Made by a program: the position numbers and the translations under genes
Shown here: positions 25,476 to 38,543 of the stretch, one piece after another
Layout of the letters: every line of letters begins with the position of its first letter
How positions within the stretch are numbered: position 1 is the first letter of the stretch
Assembly (NCBI RefSeq): GCF_015832195.1
Contig: NC_052046.1
Coordinates: forward strand, 45,642,473-45,706,472
Direction: 5' to 3'
DNA from: Motacilla alba alba
Lineage: Eukaryota > Chordata > Aves > Passeriformes > Motacillidae
Length of the DNA stretch: 64,000 nt
The notes under the pieces: model-generated
The model's input: only the letters and a program-made list of their open reading frames with translations
Database searches by the model: none
What the model was told of the DNA's origin: nothing

Positions 25476-28400
25476 CTGAAATCAAACAGCAGCTCTTAAA
25501 ACCAGATGAGAAAATGTCTATGCTGACTTGCTGAGTTTTCTACTCTAGTTAAAGATCACCCATCTAATGAAATCAGATTCAATGTGTGTATCCCTACACA
25601 GATGCCTTCTTGCTCTTTTGCTTTTTTTAGTGATGAAGCATACCAGCTTGGTGTGGGTATTTGTCTAAAATTATCATAACTTATTCCTATGAAAAAAAAT
25701 TGTACTTACAGTATAATTTTCTGTAATTCTGTTGGCCTGGAGATAAGATAGATTTTTCTAAGAGCTAAATTCATGAGAAAAAGTCCAACTTTTTCTCATT
25801 CTGGATAATTGCAGGGAGACCTCACAGACCCAAAAAGCAGCAGCAGCACCTTCAAGAGAGCCTTTCCAGTTGCTGGACTTTTAATTTAATGAAGAAGCTG
25901 TTGTCCCTTATGTATTTAAACCTACTGAATTGAAATGGTAACTATAGAGACATTCAGCTATGGTATTTGATGATGAAGAAGGAAAGAAGCAGAGAAGCTT
26001 CACACACTGCTTCTCTTTCCTCCATCACAGCATCTCCAGGCAGCAAAGATCAGCACTTTGGGGAAGCTATGGGGAGCTGACTGATATTGTCCAGTGATGA
26101 TGATTATTCAGAAAAACTATGAGGCCAGAGTGAAGCCACCCCGATATACTCATTTAGGTTGTGTCCTGTGAATGAAGAAGACATCCAGAGAACACTTCAT
26201 CCAGAATACACTTCATCCTCGTGCCTGCCTTCAAGGATCCCTGAGGCTCCTTCATGGCACTGACTTCCCCCAGGACCATTCCAAGGACATAAAAGGGCAA
26301 CAAGTGGGTTTGCTAAAAGAGCACAGCAGCAGACCTAGTTCTTAGGAGGCAGTGTTTAAAAAAACCTGGTCAAATAAAATTCTCAGTCTCTATTTTCCTG
26401 TGAAATGCTTGTTTAATTCAAAGACTTAGGGAAATAATCACAGAAGGGTGAGAAAACTGAAAAATCTGAGTAGGGCAAGAGGGAGTTCTCCAAAACACTA
26501 GGTGCTTGCCAAAGACCAGCGGCAGGGAGTAAGTGCCATAGCCCCTTTTCATTCTGGAATGAAAAGGTCACATCAGGATTTGGACTGGACGTAAGAATTT
26601 AAACCTTCACTATCTACTGTTAGAAGCTGATAATCTCCTCTTCAGCAACATTTCTGCAGGATTTTGAATAATAGAAACAAATTTGGCAATATACTGTAAA
26701 AAAAAGAAGCAAAAAACAAGGGTGTGACAACTTAATACTGCCTGGTTAATACTACATTTATTTTTTCAGTACTATATATCATTTCAAGCTATGCAACAAA
26801 AGTCACCAAGTAATAAAACAAGTTATAATAGACTGTTAGGTAGAACAGGAACTAGAAAATAAACTAACTGGAGCAACATAAAGTAGGGCATGAAATTCTA
26901 AAACACATTTACCTGCCCTCTGACTGGACAGACATAAAATGGGCTTGTGATGTTTAACATTGTTATTACCAGAGAGGGAACATTTGAACGTTCCCCTTTT
27001 TCTATTCTTCTACAATAAATTAACAAAGATTTGGGGAAAATAAAATAGGAAAATAAAAACCTATTTTTCAATCTGTTCTAGGGATTTTTCTTCCCCTTTT
27101 AATTATTCTCTTCATTTTTGTGGAACTTAACTTTGTCCTCAAACAACAGAAAATACAAGCAGCACAAAACACTGCCAATAGAGACCTGATCTTCCCTGCA
27201 GCCGCATTTACCTTCACTGATGCCATAATTCCCACTTGGTAATCTACTGAGGTACATGCCTATGTTACTCCTGTCAGTATCTCTCTTTTGACATACTGAC
27301 ATATTTTGGGATGTGACATCTGTGTTAGTGTATTACCTAGGCAATGCCTAGAAGGCTTTGTCCAAAACAAGCTCCAAGAGCCAAAACCATGAAAATTAAG
27401 TGCAATTTCCATAAGAACAGACTTATTAAGCCAGGAATAAACAAAGTGCCGTGGAAGAAACACTTCATTCAGTTGTTTCTGATACCACTGGTAGGAAAAA
27501 AATGTGTGAATATTTTACAATGAAAGATTGCATGCAAAATTCAGCAACTCTCTGTGAAAAATAGCACATGAAACAAATCTTGCTTGATTCTGGATGTGCA
27601 ATACATAGAAGGATATATACTATCTTATCTCTCACAATTTCAGCATTTTAAGGAGCTCATCAGTAGTTTGGAGAAAGTTTTTAAAGTTTATTCTGCTCAG
27701 AATTCTGGTTACCTTATGTACTTTTAATATTACTGTTCACTCATCTTTACTGAGATACCTTTTCATGACTTTAAAGCAAGCGTTACTAAAGTTCAGCAGA
27801 TTCTCAGGACTTATGTCAACAACTTTGGGAGAAACTAATGGCAAGAGAAGGAGGCATACGGGTCAGAAAGACCCGAAGAAAATTTTTCAAAAATTATAAT
27901 TTCTCGATTTTCCCACCATCTGCTTCTTCCACACCTCCACTTACCTACATTTTGTACAGCAGTGATTCTTATGAACATGATCACTCTCTAGCTAGCAAAG
28001 ACATTCTTTCTTTTTTCTTTTTCTATTTATTTCTTTTTTCTTTCTTTTTGTCTCAATTTCTTCCTTCATTGAAACAAAATAAAAGAAAGTATATGAGAAA
28101 AAAGAAGAACACACATCTGGCTAAAGACACTTCTCAGAAAATTGAGAGTAATATGATGGCTGCACCTTGCTTACGTTGTTTCAGTGGTAAAAACTTCAAA
28201 ATCACAGAATCTGCTCCAGAATGAAGGGATAAGAGGTAGGAAAGTGTCAGTAATAACTGTCTCTTTTGTGTTATTTATGGACACACAGAAATGTTTTTTT
28301 TTAAAAAGGCTTTGCCACAGACTGCAAGATAATTGAAAAAGTGAGATGTTGCCAAAACACAATGAAACCTCTGCTGAACACAAGGCAGTGTGTTTTGTGA

Positions 28401-31400
28401 AAGAAGTCTTTAAGAAAAGGAAAACTAATACCATGAAGTTAGATTGCTTTCATGTCCTGGATTTCTCCTGTGATACTCTGAGTATTCTCCACTTTAGGAG
28501 TACAGTGAACAGTAAATATATCAATAAATACAAACACATAAATTAAAGATGGAACTACTAGAGCAGTCTGTGATTTGGTTTCAAACAGCAAAATCTTTCA
28601 ATGTGGAAAGAAAAAGGATCTGTAACCCTTTAAGTTCTTGACAATGTGAAATTCCATTATCAAAATTATATGTCATTTAGAAATTAAACCATATTTTGCT
28701 ATTTTTATAGACTTCAAGAAAATAAGCCCTTTGCTTGAGTTTGGTTGATACATTACAAAACAAATTAACGAACCTCTTCATTCATACCTAAAAGCTTCTC
28801 CTTTTTTTCACTGTTACTATGTGGAACCTGAGTCCCCCACCATGTGTATAGCTGGCATAGCCCTCTGTGACATCTATCCCAGCAGGGAGCACAAAGGTTT
28901 TGGCAAAGTCAAGGAGATGTGTTCCCTTGCAGCATGCTCTCCTAGATGGCACAGTTTGCCTGGTACTAGAGCAGCACTGCTGTATCTCTTCACTACAAGG
29001 CTCAAAATACCCTTCTCACACATCCATGTGGTATCACATCCATGGAGAGTCTGGGTATACCCATCGTGTAACACCACACGTAAGGCCTCCTCTGTATTAA
29101 AAAAGATCTTGTACAAAATGCTGGCAGTGGATTTTATGGGAGCTTCAGAGTCAGTGCAGAGTTCTGTAACTCATACCAGGTCCTTGAAAGTCCTGCAAAA
29201 TGCCTGTCTCTGTCTTTAAACCTGGTCACAGTTGCCCTCTCCAGAGAAGATGCACAGCTTCTGGCTTTCTTGAAGACTCTGGAACAGGGATAGCAGGGCT
29301 TAAAGCAAGGAACCCTGCATGTTAATGTTTTCTCCTTTGCTCAGAAACACCTGGAGCAATAACACCAGCTGGGAAAATACAAGAGCTTTACTAAAATGCA
29401 ATTTTGGAAAGGCAGCCCACACAGAGATAAATACTGAGATCAAGTCTCTCAGAGGAAAGAACATCAAGTTAGGAGAGGAAAGGAAAGAAAAGCTGGAAAG
29501 GAGACATAACCACAGATAACTTCTGCTGTAAAACTCAAAATCAAGATGAGTTTTATCCTCTTTTAAACTTGATAGAAAGTAAACACCCCCAGAATATAAT
29601 TCTGCGTGGGTACCATACTGGAGGACATTAACTGCTATTTTAACCTGTCAGACAACAAAGGTGAGAACTTCTAAATTTGCTCCCATGAAAAGTTTAATAT
29701 CAAAAGCAGAGAAAGTATGTTACACAAGAGGAGAAAAACAGCTGGGGAAAAAATCCACAGGAGCAGTATTTTCTTGATGTAAATAACCTATGACTTCACT
29801 AACAAAAATGAAATGTTGGAAAAACAGTCTGGCAAAGCCACAGAACTCATTTCCAATATTTATTTTGAATGGGTTTTTTGTGTTTTCAAATATTCCTTAC
29901 CATACTGATACAAATTTGACACAGTGATGGATGGCTACAGAGGCAAGGAGTCAAGTGAAGTATGGTGGTTAGAAAAAGTGACTTGAGCCTCTTTTCTTTA
30001 AGGTTTTGCTAGTGATTTCTCAGGTGATAGGGGGTAGATAAATCATTTAGCCTCTCACTGTTTCATGTTCTTTATCAATGGACTGAAGAGACACTTTTTA
30101 TGAAGAGTACAAGAGCTCAGCATTACAATCATCAATTTTGAGACTTAACAGCTTTGAAAGCCATAGATGCTGGACAATAAGTTCAAGTATAACTCAGAAG
30201 AGCAGAATTTCAATATGCTATGCAAGACACTTAGATATTTGTCAGAAGGGCTTTAATGTTAACAAACTGATAAAGATGCACAGCACTCCCCCATGGTATA
30301 GCCAAATGCTGCTTCAGTCATTTTCAAAGTCAGGATAAAATAAATTACTCTATTTTTAAATCATAACAATTGCAATACTGCATTTTACCTACTTTCTTTA
30401 ACAACATAAGAAGCAGAATGGTACATTTTCTCCTGAGAATTGTGAGGTTTTAGTAACAGATTAATACTTAAAATTCATTAGTCTCATTTTCACAACTAAT
30501 TTAAATATTAGATATACTCAAATCCATAGCTAGCAGATGCAGCAGCACAAATGGTTGGTATTTCCTTTTTTTTTTTTTTCTTTAATTAAACAAATTATCT
30601 TCTGGCCATGAAACTCATGCCCCTGTGTTTCTAACTCCAATATAATACTCAATGAGAGAATTTAAAGAAAACTTAAGGGCTTTGGATAAGGCCTTGCACT
30701 CCGGGAAAAAAAATGAATGGGCCCACTCTAAGTACAATCAGACTTGTGCAAGCTACAACTGCAGCAGAGCAAAGAGCAAAAGGATTGCAGTCACTGTCAA
30801 CTAAATAAAAAATAAAAAAAAGATTGATTAAAGGCTAGAACAATTGATTAGAAAAAGAGTGCAGTAGACCTGAATGGAAAGTAGCCCCTCTACCAGCATA
30901 ACCTTCAGCTCCTGAATTTCCTTACACATACAAATTGCTCCCTGATTATAAATGAAGCTTTTCATCTATAGGGATAAATGAACATTAGAGCCAGATTTTC
31001 TTTGTGTAGTTCTAAGATTTTTTCACTGAAGGATCCCAAAATTTACTTTTATATGCAACTTAGAATAAAGGAAAGTGTGGCGGGGGAAAAATCTTGAAGG
31101 AAACAAAAAAAATTGAAAGGTCTGCAGGGAGAAGAGTATTGATCTTGCTCCCAGTGCAGCCATGGAAAAACTTCTCCTTCTCCTCTTTAAAATTGGATCA
31201 GGCCTAGGGAGTTTAAAAGAATGTTCCTATTTGAAGTACTTTCACAGTAGACAGCACCAGCTTTATCATCCAAACCACCTCTCAACCATGGCTAAGACCT
31301 CTGAATTCCAGTGACTGAAGTAGTTTGCCACATCAGAGGAATAATAACATTAAAAACATCATGTTTTCTCCCTGTGATGGCAAGGCATGCCAGGGGTCAG

Positions 31401-33540
31401 CATATTTCCCATAGGAGCAAAGGAAGCTCTTCATCCAAATCTTGCCTGTTGCCAATCCCAGATGTTCAGGTTGCCTTCTGACAGGGACTAAATCTGTCCT
31501 GATAAAATGGGAAGGCATTCAAACTAATGGTTTTCATCAAGGATAATGCAGACCTTTGAACAATCACATCTAAGACATTCTGGGTATTGTTGAAAACTAT
31601 CTTCTTCTTTTTCTGCTGTTAATGTACGCAAAAATCCCTAAATATGTCCTTAAATTTGAAGGTTTTCAGGCCCTGGGCACATGTTTACTACTAATTTCTT
31701 CCTAATCCACTTTACTTTGAGTCCCTCAATAGCAACTAACACATCTCGGGCTGAGATTTACATGTGCTCTTGTTTTCTACAGCTCATTTGAATAAATTCT
31801 TCATGGTTTTTAAAAAGCAGCTATATCATACCAAAGAAACTGTAAATAATGGCTATGTACCCTGAGCAGTAGGAAAACACTTCTTATGTCCTCTCAGTCC
31901 TTCCAATGATTGAAAAGGATTTCCAGGCCTATGAATATGCAGAAGATGTGATGCAGCACAGATATTGCAACTACTAGCACTGTAAACAATGGAGGTAGGA
32001 TTATCTGAGCAGGATGGTATGCAAAAGAATATATAGAGAACTACAAGCAATAATTCCACCATCCCTCTTTGCTAATGTGGCATTCTGACATCTTTTCCCA
32101 GTGTATTCTTAGTGATTCGAATCATTCTATTTCTGTGCCTTATCTCAATGAAGTAGTAATGTTGTCTATATTAAGCATAGGTATTTGTTTTCTGTAAAGA
32201 AAAGACTGGATGACATGACTCTTTCTTTACAAAAGATCTGACTAGATTAACTCAGGAGTTTAAAACCTACATATACACTGATATACTCAACTTTTCACGG
32301 AAAACTCATTATGACATCACTAGTTAAACATATGAACTTTTAGTGTAGCATTAGAGATCTATAAGCAATGTTCAAATAACAATTCTGAGAAAGAAAAATT
32401 ATTGTAAGTAAAAATAGCTGAAGTGGTACTTTTTCCATGCTTGAATATTTCTAACTTTAAACTAAACTCCTTAATATGCAGATTCTGTTTTACTAGGTTT
32501 GGAAAAATTCCACTTAATAAGTAATGCTTAATGCTTATGTTGCACTTCATCAGTTGAATTCTCTTCTGACACAAATGCTGAACAGGTCCACAAAACCACC
32601 AGACAACAAATCACTTCTTAGCTCATTTTGATTTTTAGTATAGGCTTAGGAAAATGTTCATTATTCCATTATACACAATACATTTAAGTTCTGCTTTACA
32701 TTTCTTTTAATGTTTGCTCTTCCGCTTTCTAGATTTTAAAACTTTATTTATTTACAAGAATATTTTTAAAGTATTATGATTTTTTTTAAAACCTATTTTC
32801 TTATGCTTCAGAACAGCATGAAAAAAATGATTAAATGCCTGAGTCACCATCTCTGTCTCACTCCAGTGTACATCAAATATGTTTCATACAATTAAACATT
32901 TGAGTTTTCCCAAACGAAAGGGAAATGGTCAGCTAACAACTTGGTTTTCTCTCTTATGTTTTCTTTCTGAAACAAAATGAGATGCTGTGTGGCAGAGGGC
33001 TTTCTTGAAGGACAGGGCTTTGCCATATGTGTATTTATAAAGGTATCCACTCATGAAGCAGCCTCCTTACACAGGTTTCCTATACACATACTCAGACAGC
33101 AATGATGCTGAATGGTTCACAGGACTTAACTCTATTGTGTTGGCTTAGACAGCTAGGAAACAGCAGAATCAACCCTGAACATCTTTCTGACATTACTCTT
33201 TGAACAATACAGGGAACGTGGAGAAAATATGAAGTCAGAAAAGAGTAAGAAGGAGAACTTTACATTTTTGACCAGAGGCATTAATTATTTTCCTTGAAAT
33301 AGTGAAACTGCAGGTGGCGAGAAAATTGTTAAGGAAGACCATGAAACAGAGCTGTGGACAGAGGAAAAGGAAATAGGAGACTTTTCCAGTCCTTCCTAGT
33401 GCTAGGAAGTATCATATGACATGGATCATAACAAGGTTCAGGCAGAAAGTTCATTTTGGTGTGGGTAAAATCCTTTTTTTTTTTTAAAGAACAAATAACA
33501 GCAGCAGTGGGCATTGAGATAAAGCAGAGAATAAGAGCTT
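25476..33540. other. Unique AT-rich noncoding stretch
   Basis: No supported gene. A 132-codon open frame at 28821-29219 lies in a slightly GC-richer patch but encodes nothing I recognise. A weak LTR-like pairing of a TATA-type and a polyadenylation-type motif occurs near 26287-26380. Confidence 0.5.
26283..26380 (+). promoter_or_regulatory. Possible LTR-like promoter/poly(A) pair
   Basis: A TATA-like ACATAAAAGGGC (from about 26287) is followed some 80-90 bases later by AAATAAAAT (about 26373). This spacing resembles the R region of a short LTR. I could not find terminal TG/CA repeats or a target duplication, so the call is weak. Confidence 0.2.
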
Positions 33541-33593
33541 GCCTTGCCTTGCCCTGCCCTGCCCTGCCCTGCCTTGCCTTGCCTTGCCTTGCC
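33541..33593. repeat. Pentamer array (GCCTT)2(GCCCT)4(GCCTT)4
   Basis: Ten exact 5-bp units run from 33541 to 33590, followed by a partial GCC. The variant GCCCT occupies the middle four units and GCCTT both flanks, so one substitution spread inside the array. It is strongly C/T-skewed and produces repetitive open frames on both strands. Confidence 0.95.
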
Positions 33594-33760
33594 AGCATTA
33601 TCCCTGGGCTACTGCGCAAGATCCATAGCAGCAGTAGGGACAGACTTCAAACGTCCTTGAAATCCCAATTGAACCCTCTTGCCCCATCTTCCTTTAAATC
33701 TATCAGTAAATAGAGAAGTACATGAAGCATTCTGAGATTCCTAGTGTAAAGAAACCCAAA

Positions 33761-33812
33761 AGTTGGACCTGATGATTGTTGTGATTCCAACTCAAGATAT
33801 TCTGTGATTCTT
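33761..33812 (+). mobile_element. CR1 LINE 3' tail fragment
   Basis: The sequence contains 'agttggacctgatgattgtt', 'ccaactcaagatattc' and 'tctgtgattc', which match the extreme 3' end of plus-strand CR1 copies. It is the terminal 50 or so bases only. The short length makes it a plausible but not certain call. Confidence 0.65.
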
Positions 33813-36800
33813 TAAAATAGACTTGCAGATGAGATAGCAAACTGATTGAAGAAAGAACAGAGACAGCCCCAGGACTCTGAACATTTCTTCATTGACCACT
33901 CAGGCGCAATCTCTGAACAGGGGCAGTGCAAGGAAGTAGAAAACCAGAACCTTGTTGTTTGTGTTTTTCCCTGCTGGCAGCCATTCTGAGAGGTTTACAG
34001 ATGACAAGAAGAAACTATAACGTGTATGCTGCAGAAAAAACAGGAGATTCCACACCACATGGCAGGTTTCTTGTTGGGCCACATCTCATGGTCCTCCTCT
34101 GTTCCCCTCGAATCTGTCTTCCACATTTTAAATCCGTCCAGATTTTAAAACAAGCACCATCACATCTGAAAGACATTTCATTTCAGCTTGAAGTAGCTGA
34201 TAGAAAGGGTGTATTTTCCTAGGCTTGAGGGAGTATTGCTTCCATCTTGGGAAGCAATTAACTGATACTTTGATTCACAAGATCCCTAACTGATTTTCAG
34301 GATAAATACCAGCAGAGTCTGCACCAAGTCCTGCACTCCTACTGCTGCAGAGCACAGTGCTGAAGATCAGGAATAACACAGATGACATGCAGCAATGTTA
34401 AGGAGAGGGAGCTATATATGTAATCCAAATAATACAATTCTATGAGGCTCTTGAAACACTGAGGAGGTTAAAAACACTCATCTTCTCAAACTCAGTTTAT
34501 TTTAATCCTGCTGGAGTTAATATTTTTCTTCTACAGCTTACTATGTGTACCATTTCAAACTGCTCATCAAAACACTGTCATGGATTTCCTGACCTCAGTG
34601 AATTATCCATAGGAATCCTTCCTGCCAATTCTCAGCTGCTTGCTGCTGTGCAGGCTCCTGCAAAGGCCAAGAAATGGACATGTAACATTACTGCAATCAA
34701 AGAGGAAGAAATCTCCCTTGCTAACAGTGTGCTGCCTTAGTGCACTTAACACCTCTCAACAATAAAGTACTTGGAAGAATGCTAGAACAATTTGGGGCTT
34801 TTTCCTGTTAAAAAGGCTTTCTAAATCTAGGCATCATTTGAGGATGACATTCTGAGGCTTGCCTGCATAGGAGCAAAGTTCCTCTCTCTGCATTACTCCT
34901 TTTCCAGAATGTCTGCTCTGGCTCAGAATGTTGGCAAGCAATTTCTAGAATTTAGGCTAGGTGACTTACTCAGGGATATAAAGTAAAGTAACATACTGCA
35001 CTGCCAGTCTTTTAACCCCTAGGTTAGACCTGTTCTACTTCAATATCATTGTCCTAGGAACCAAAGGGCATACAGAAAGATAAACCTAAATGAAACATTT
35101 TTTTTACTAACACAAAGCATTTGGCATTTTATACATGAATAAAACTTATTCTCACTTTATTCTCAGATCTGCAACAGTCTACCAATGAATATTTATTATA
35201 CTACCATTTTGATGTACGACAACAGCTGGCAACACACCTCTTTGGAGAACTGCTGTACATGGCTTTGAGGCAAGAAGTTCTGCTTGAAGGCCTTTCAAGG
35301 CTTTATCTAAAAAGAATTAAAAGGAAGTTTGCTACTAAAATTTCACAAGAATTAAGAGCCAAAAATTAATTTCAGTAAACAAATAATTGATTCCAAGAAA
35401 GAGGAGAGATCAAAATTACCATGTTTTTTATCTACTGCCTTACATTTGCACAGCAGCCTACAGGGACCCACTTCGCAAGACACGACTTACTTTCTCTCCA
35501 TCTCATCTCATTTTCTTCTGATGTGAATTTTTTCTCTGCCTGGGGAGTGTTCAGCACTCTGCAAAAGGCTCTGTAACATCTGCTGTAGTTCTTTATAATT
35601 ACATTTCCTTGTGCTGATATTTTAGGTTTAATTTTTAAGGTTTGGACTGAAAGCTGGAGGTCAGTTCTTGCCGTTTTTAATTATTTCCTTTCACGAAAGA
35701 TAAAGGAAGACATGTCCCTCTGATTTTATCATTACAGACAAATCTTTCCTCAGCCCTTTCTTTGTTCTTAATATTTTGCACATATCTAAATGAGCCTGAA
35801 TCATTTGCGCTGGCAGGCTTGCACAAACACACACACATACCCCCACACAGACACCTCACAGATAACATCTCTCTTTTTAAATCTTAGCTTCAGACATTTT
35901 AAAATACACTTCACAGACTTTGCTTTTTATATTTAATTTGCCTGGAAATCATTAATGTACTAAACCAAGAATTTTTACTGGTTCAAATAATAAGTGTTTT
36001 AAGTTTCCACTGTGAAAAAGTCTAGACAGAACTCCTGGGTGATAAATCACACAGAAGAAGGTCTCTCCTTTGTTTTAAATTACCGTTGTACATGTTTCTC
36101 AGGCTTCATCAAGTACTTTTTTTTACTTATTATGAAATATCCCAAAAAAAGTACACATTTAGAATTATTTAGCTATGATTATACAATACATCTTAATTCA
36201 CTGGAAAGCGGTCAGCTGGGAAATGTTCTTACATAATGCATTCAGTGGAGACCCTTACTGAACAGCATGGACTATGATTGAACAGTAGTAGTAATTCTTC
36301 TTGGAGATGAGGTCAGATGATCCAGCCATGCTGAAATTGCCAAACTCACCTTTGTACCACCAAGCACCTGCCCGGGAGCTGCTGTGGGTGGTATGTCCAC
36401 AGACAGTTTACAGGGACTGTAGACAACAGGGGAAGAATAGCTGGAGATGGAAAAGGGGTGAAGGATTTGGGAATTCCACAACACATATGAGCACCAACAT
36501 AAACCCAGAGATACTGAGATGGGCATATGAAAGCAGGGCAGGATGCTACATGCAAGCACTTGAACATATGGTCAAAGAGAAATTACACTCTTTGTTTACA
36601 TGTCTTTGATGTGATCAGATAATAATTAGGATGAGTTTCAGCTCAGAATTCAAGTCCTTGATACTATTTATATTTAGTACAAACGTACGTGGTCCGTAGT
36701 TATGTATTTAATGTACATTTCTGTTTTCAAATACTGTGCTAGTCCCCATACCACTGAAAGGCCTGAACAAGCAACAAATTCCTGTTTTAAAACAGCAGGC

Positions 36801-38039
36801 CATTTTCAGGTGTTTTGATGAGTTTAAGAATGCACTGAGCTGCACAGGCTGCCACCTTAATGCTCAGGTGTGCCCAGCCCTCAAAGGTTACCATCACCAA
36901 GGCATTTAACAATCCCCCAAGGAAGAAGCAGGGGTTGCAGACAGATGTGATCTGCTGAGTGAACAACTTGTTTTGGCACGGCTGACCACTAAAGGAGCAG
37001 CACAAGCACTATGTAAACATGCTGGGATTTAGCCACCACCAGGTAAGAACCCTGCTGTGTGCAAACTGTAACATTGATAAAATACGGAAAGAAAAAGGAT
37101 ATGGCAAAGGACATAGTTGGGAAGATTAAATTAAATTATCCAGAGGCAAATTATAAAGTTGACTGCCTATGATGCTTATAATTACTACCTGACATCCCTG
37201 AAGTGCATATTCACAGCCAACACTACATCTGCTGCTTAGGTTGTTGAAATGCATTTGAGAAAGAGAGGAAATGTCCAAGTTGCCCAAAATCTCACCTTAA
37301 TGAGCTCAATGTAACCATGCAGACTTTGAGGGAAATTCTGACTGTTCTCCCACTGTTACTGATGACATGATTAGTGATCCAAGGACAAGTGTCTCAGCGC
37401 ATGGATTTCATGAGGATAGCATAGACATACATGAGGGCAAGAGAAGAAAAGCATTAGTATATATGGTACATGTAGGATGATTAATTTTCAGTGAACTTTC
37501 AGAAAAACTCAATTGTTTTGACAGCAAGTATCTCAGAGTTTTTCTCCCCTTTTCTGTGGGCATTTGAAAACTTTATTGCAGCCTGATTAGTTTCTCTTGG
37601 ATTAGTTAAACCCTTTATTGAACACTTGACTTTTCACAATCAACTTGCCAGGCAATACTAATTTTATTTTTAAAATCATTTACAAATAACCAAGATTTAA
37701 AATATTTTGTATTTCAAAAATTGCAAAGAAAGGCAAAGTAGAAACAGTGTTGGATTTTCTACTAATTTTATGCAAATATGAAATAAATTTAATCACTGAG
37801 GAATTGCAAAGGAACCCAGTCAAGGTTAAGAGGAAATACAAAGCTCAGTATAACAGTTCATGTCTGATTGGTGTGTTCTTAATCCTACAGAGTAACTGTT
37901 CCATAGGCATTCTAAAAAATGTGACTTTCCTTGGAATTTTCAAATACAGTTTAAATACCTTTAAAATAATGTTTTTCTTTGCAAAGTGTCATAATTTAGG
38001 AATGGTACTTCCCAATTTAGTTCTCCTACTGAGATTTTC
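33813..38039. other. Unique AT-rich noncoding stretch
   Basis: No supported gene or RNA. Overlapping frames of 95-102 codons on both strands at 36272-36609 encode nothing I recognise. A short CA-rich run lies at 35826-35850. The 35340-35900 part is a candidate for conserved noncoding DNA only by its texture. Confidence 0.45.
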
Positions 38040-38310
38040 CAAACCAAACATCTACTCTCTCCCTCCCCCTTCCCCTTCTTCAATTCCCACCCAACACAGG
38101 TGGCCAGAGAGGAGAATTGGAGGCACAAAAGGTGAAGATCATGAGTTGAGATAGGAACAATTTACTGGAAACAGCAATGAGATAAGACAATGAATAGTAA
38201 CAGCAATAATGTTAAAAACAAAAGTATACAAAAAGAGAGAATTACTCACATACAAAAATGCTCACTGCAGATCCTAGGACAACAAACAGGAAATGGGACC
38301 AGGACACATG
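38040..38310 (-). mobile_element. Degraded ERVL-type LTR fragment
   Basis: The plus strand reads 'cccacccaacacaggtggcc', then 'atgagttgagataggaacaa' and 'tttactggaaacag', followed by an A-rich stretch with AATAATG and 'actcacatacaaaaatgctc'. This order resembles the antisense of a common avian ERVL LTR family. Terminal repeats and a target duplication are not visible, so it is an old fragment with approximate ends. Confidence 0.55.
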
Positions 38311-38519
38311 TCTGAAAGATAGATGTTTTTCAATTTCCTCAGTATGAGGCAAGGAGAAGAGCTGTAGACTTTATTAAACTGAACTTACCCACTGCCTGAG
38401 GAACACCAGAGAGTTCATGAAGACGTAACATAGGGGGGCAGGAAGAATTATTAATTGACTTATGTGTAATATACTGGGAACTTGACAGAGTCTTTGCAGA
38501 ATCCTTTCAATACCTTTGC

Positions 38520-38543
38520 AAAAAAAAAAAAAAAAAAAAAAAA
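38520..38543. repeat. A24 homopolymer
   Basis: Twenty-four A on the plus strand follow 'tacctttgc', with AGAAATAAAG just after. No retrogene body or upstream polyadenylation signal supports a retroposed transcript. Confidence 0.9.

Noticed and set aside
28194..28215. 'aatcacagaatctgctcc' resembling an antisense CR1 tail
   Set aside because: Only about 10 bases match and no CR1 body adjoins it.
28821..29219. Open frame of 132 codons on the plus strand
   Set aside because: No recognisable domain or signal; overlapping frames on both strands are also open in this GC-richer patch.
36272..36609. Overlapping frames of 95-102 codons on both strands
   Set aside because: Mutually overlapping with no family match; at most one could be real and nothing favours either.
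38513..38543. Possible retrogene tail (A24)
   Set aside because: No upstream polyadenylation signal, no recognisable gene body and no flanking duplication.
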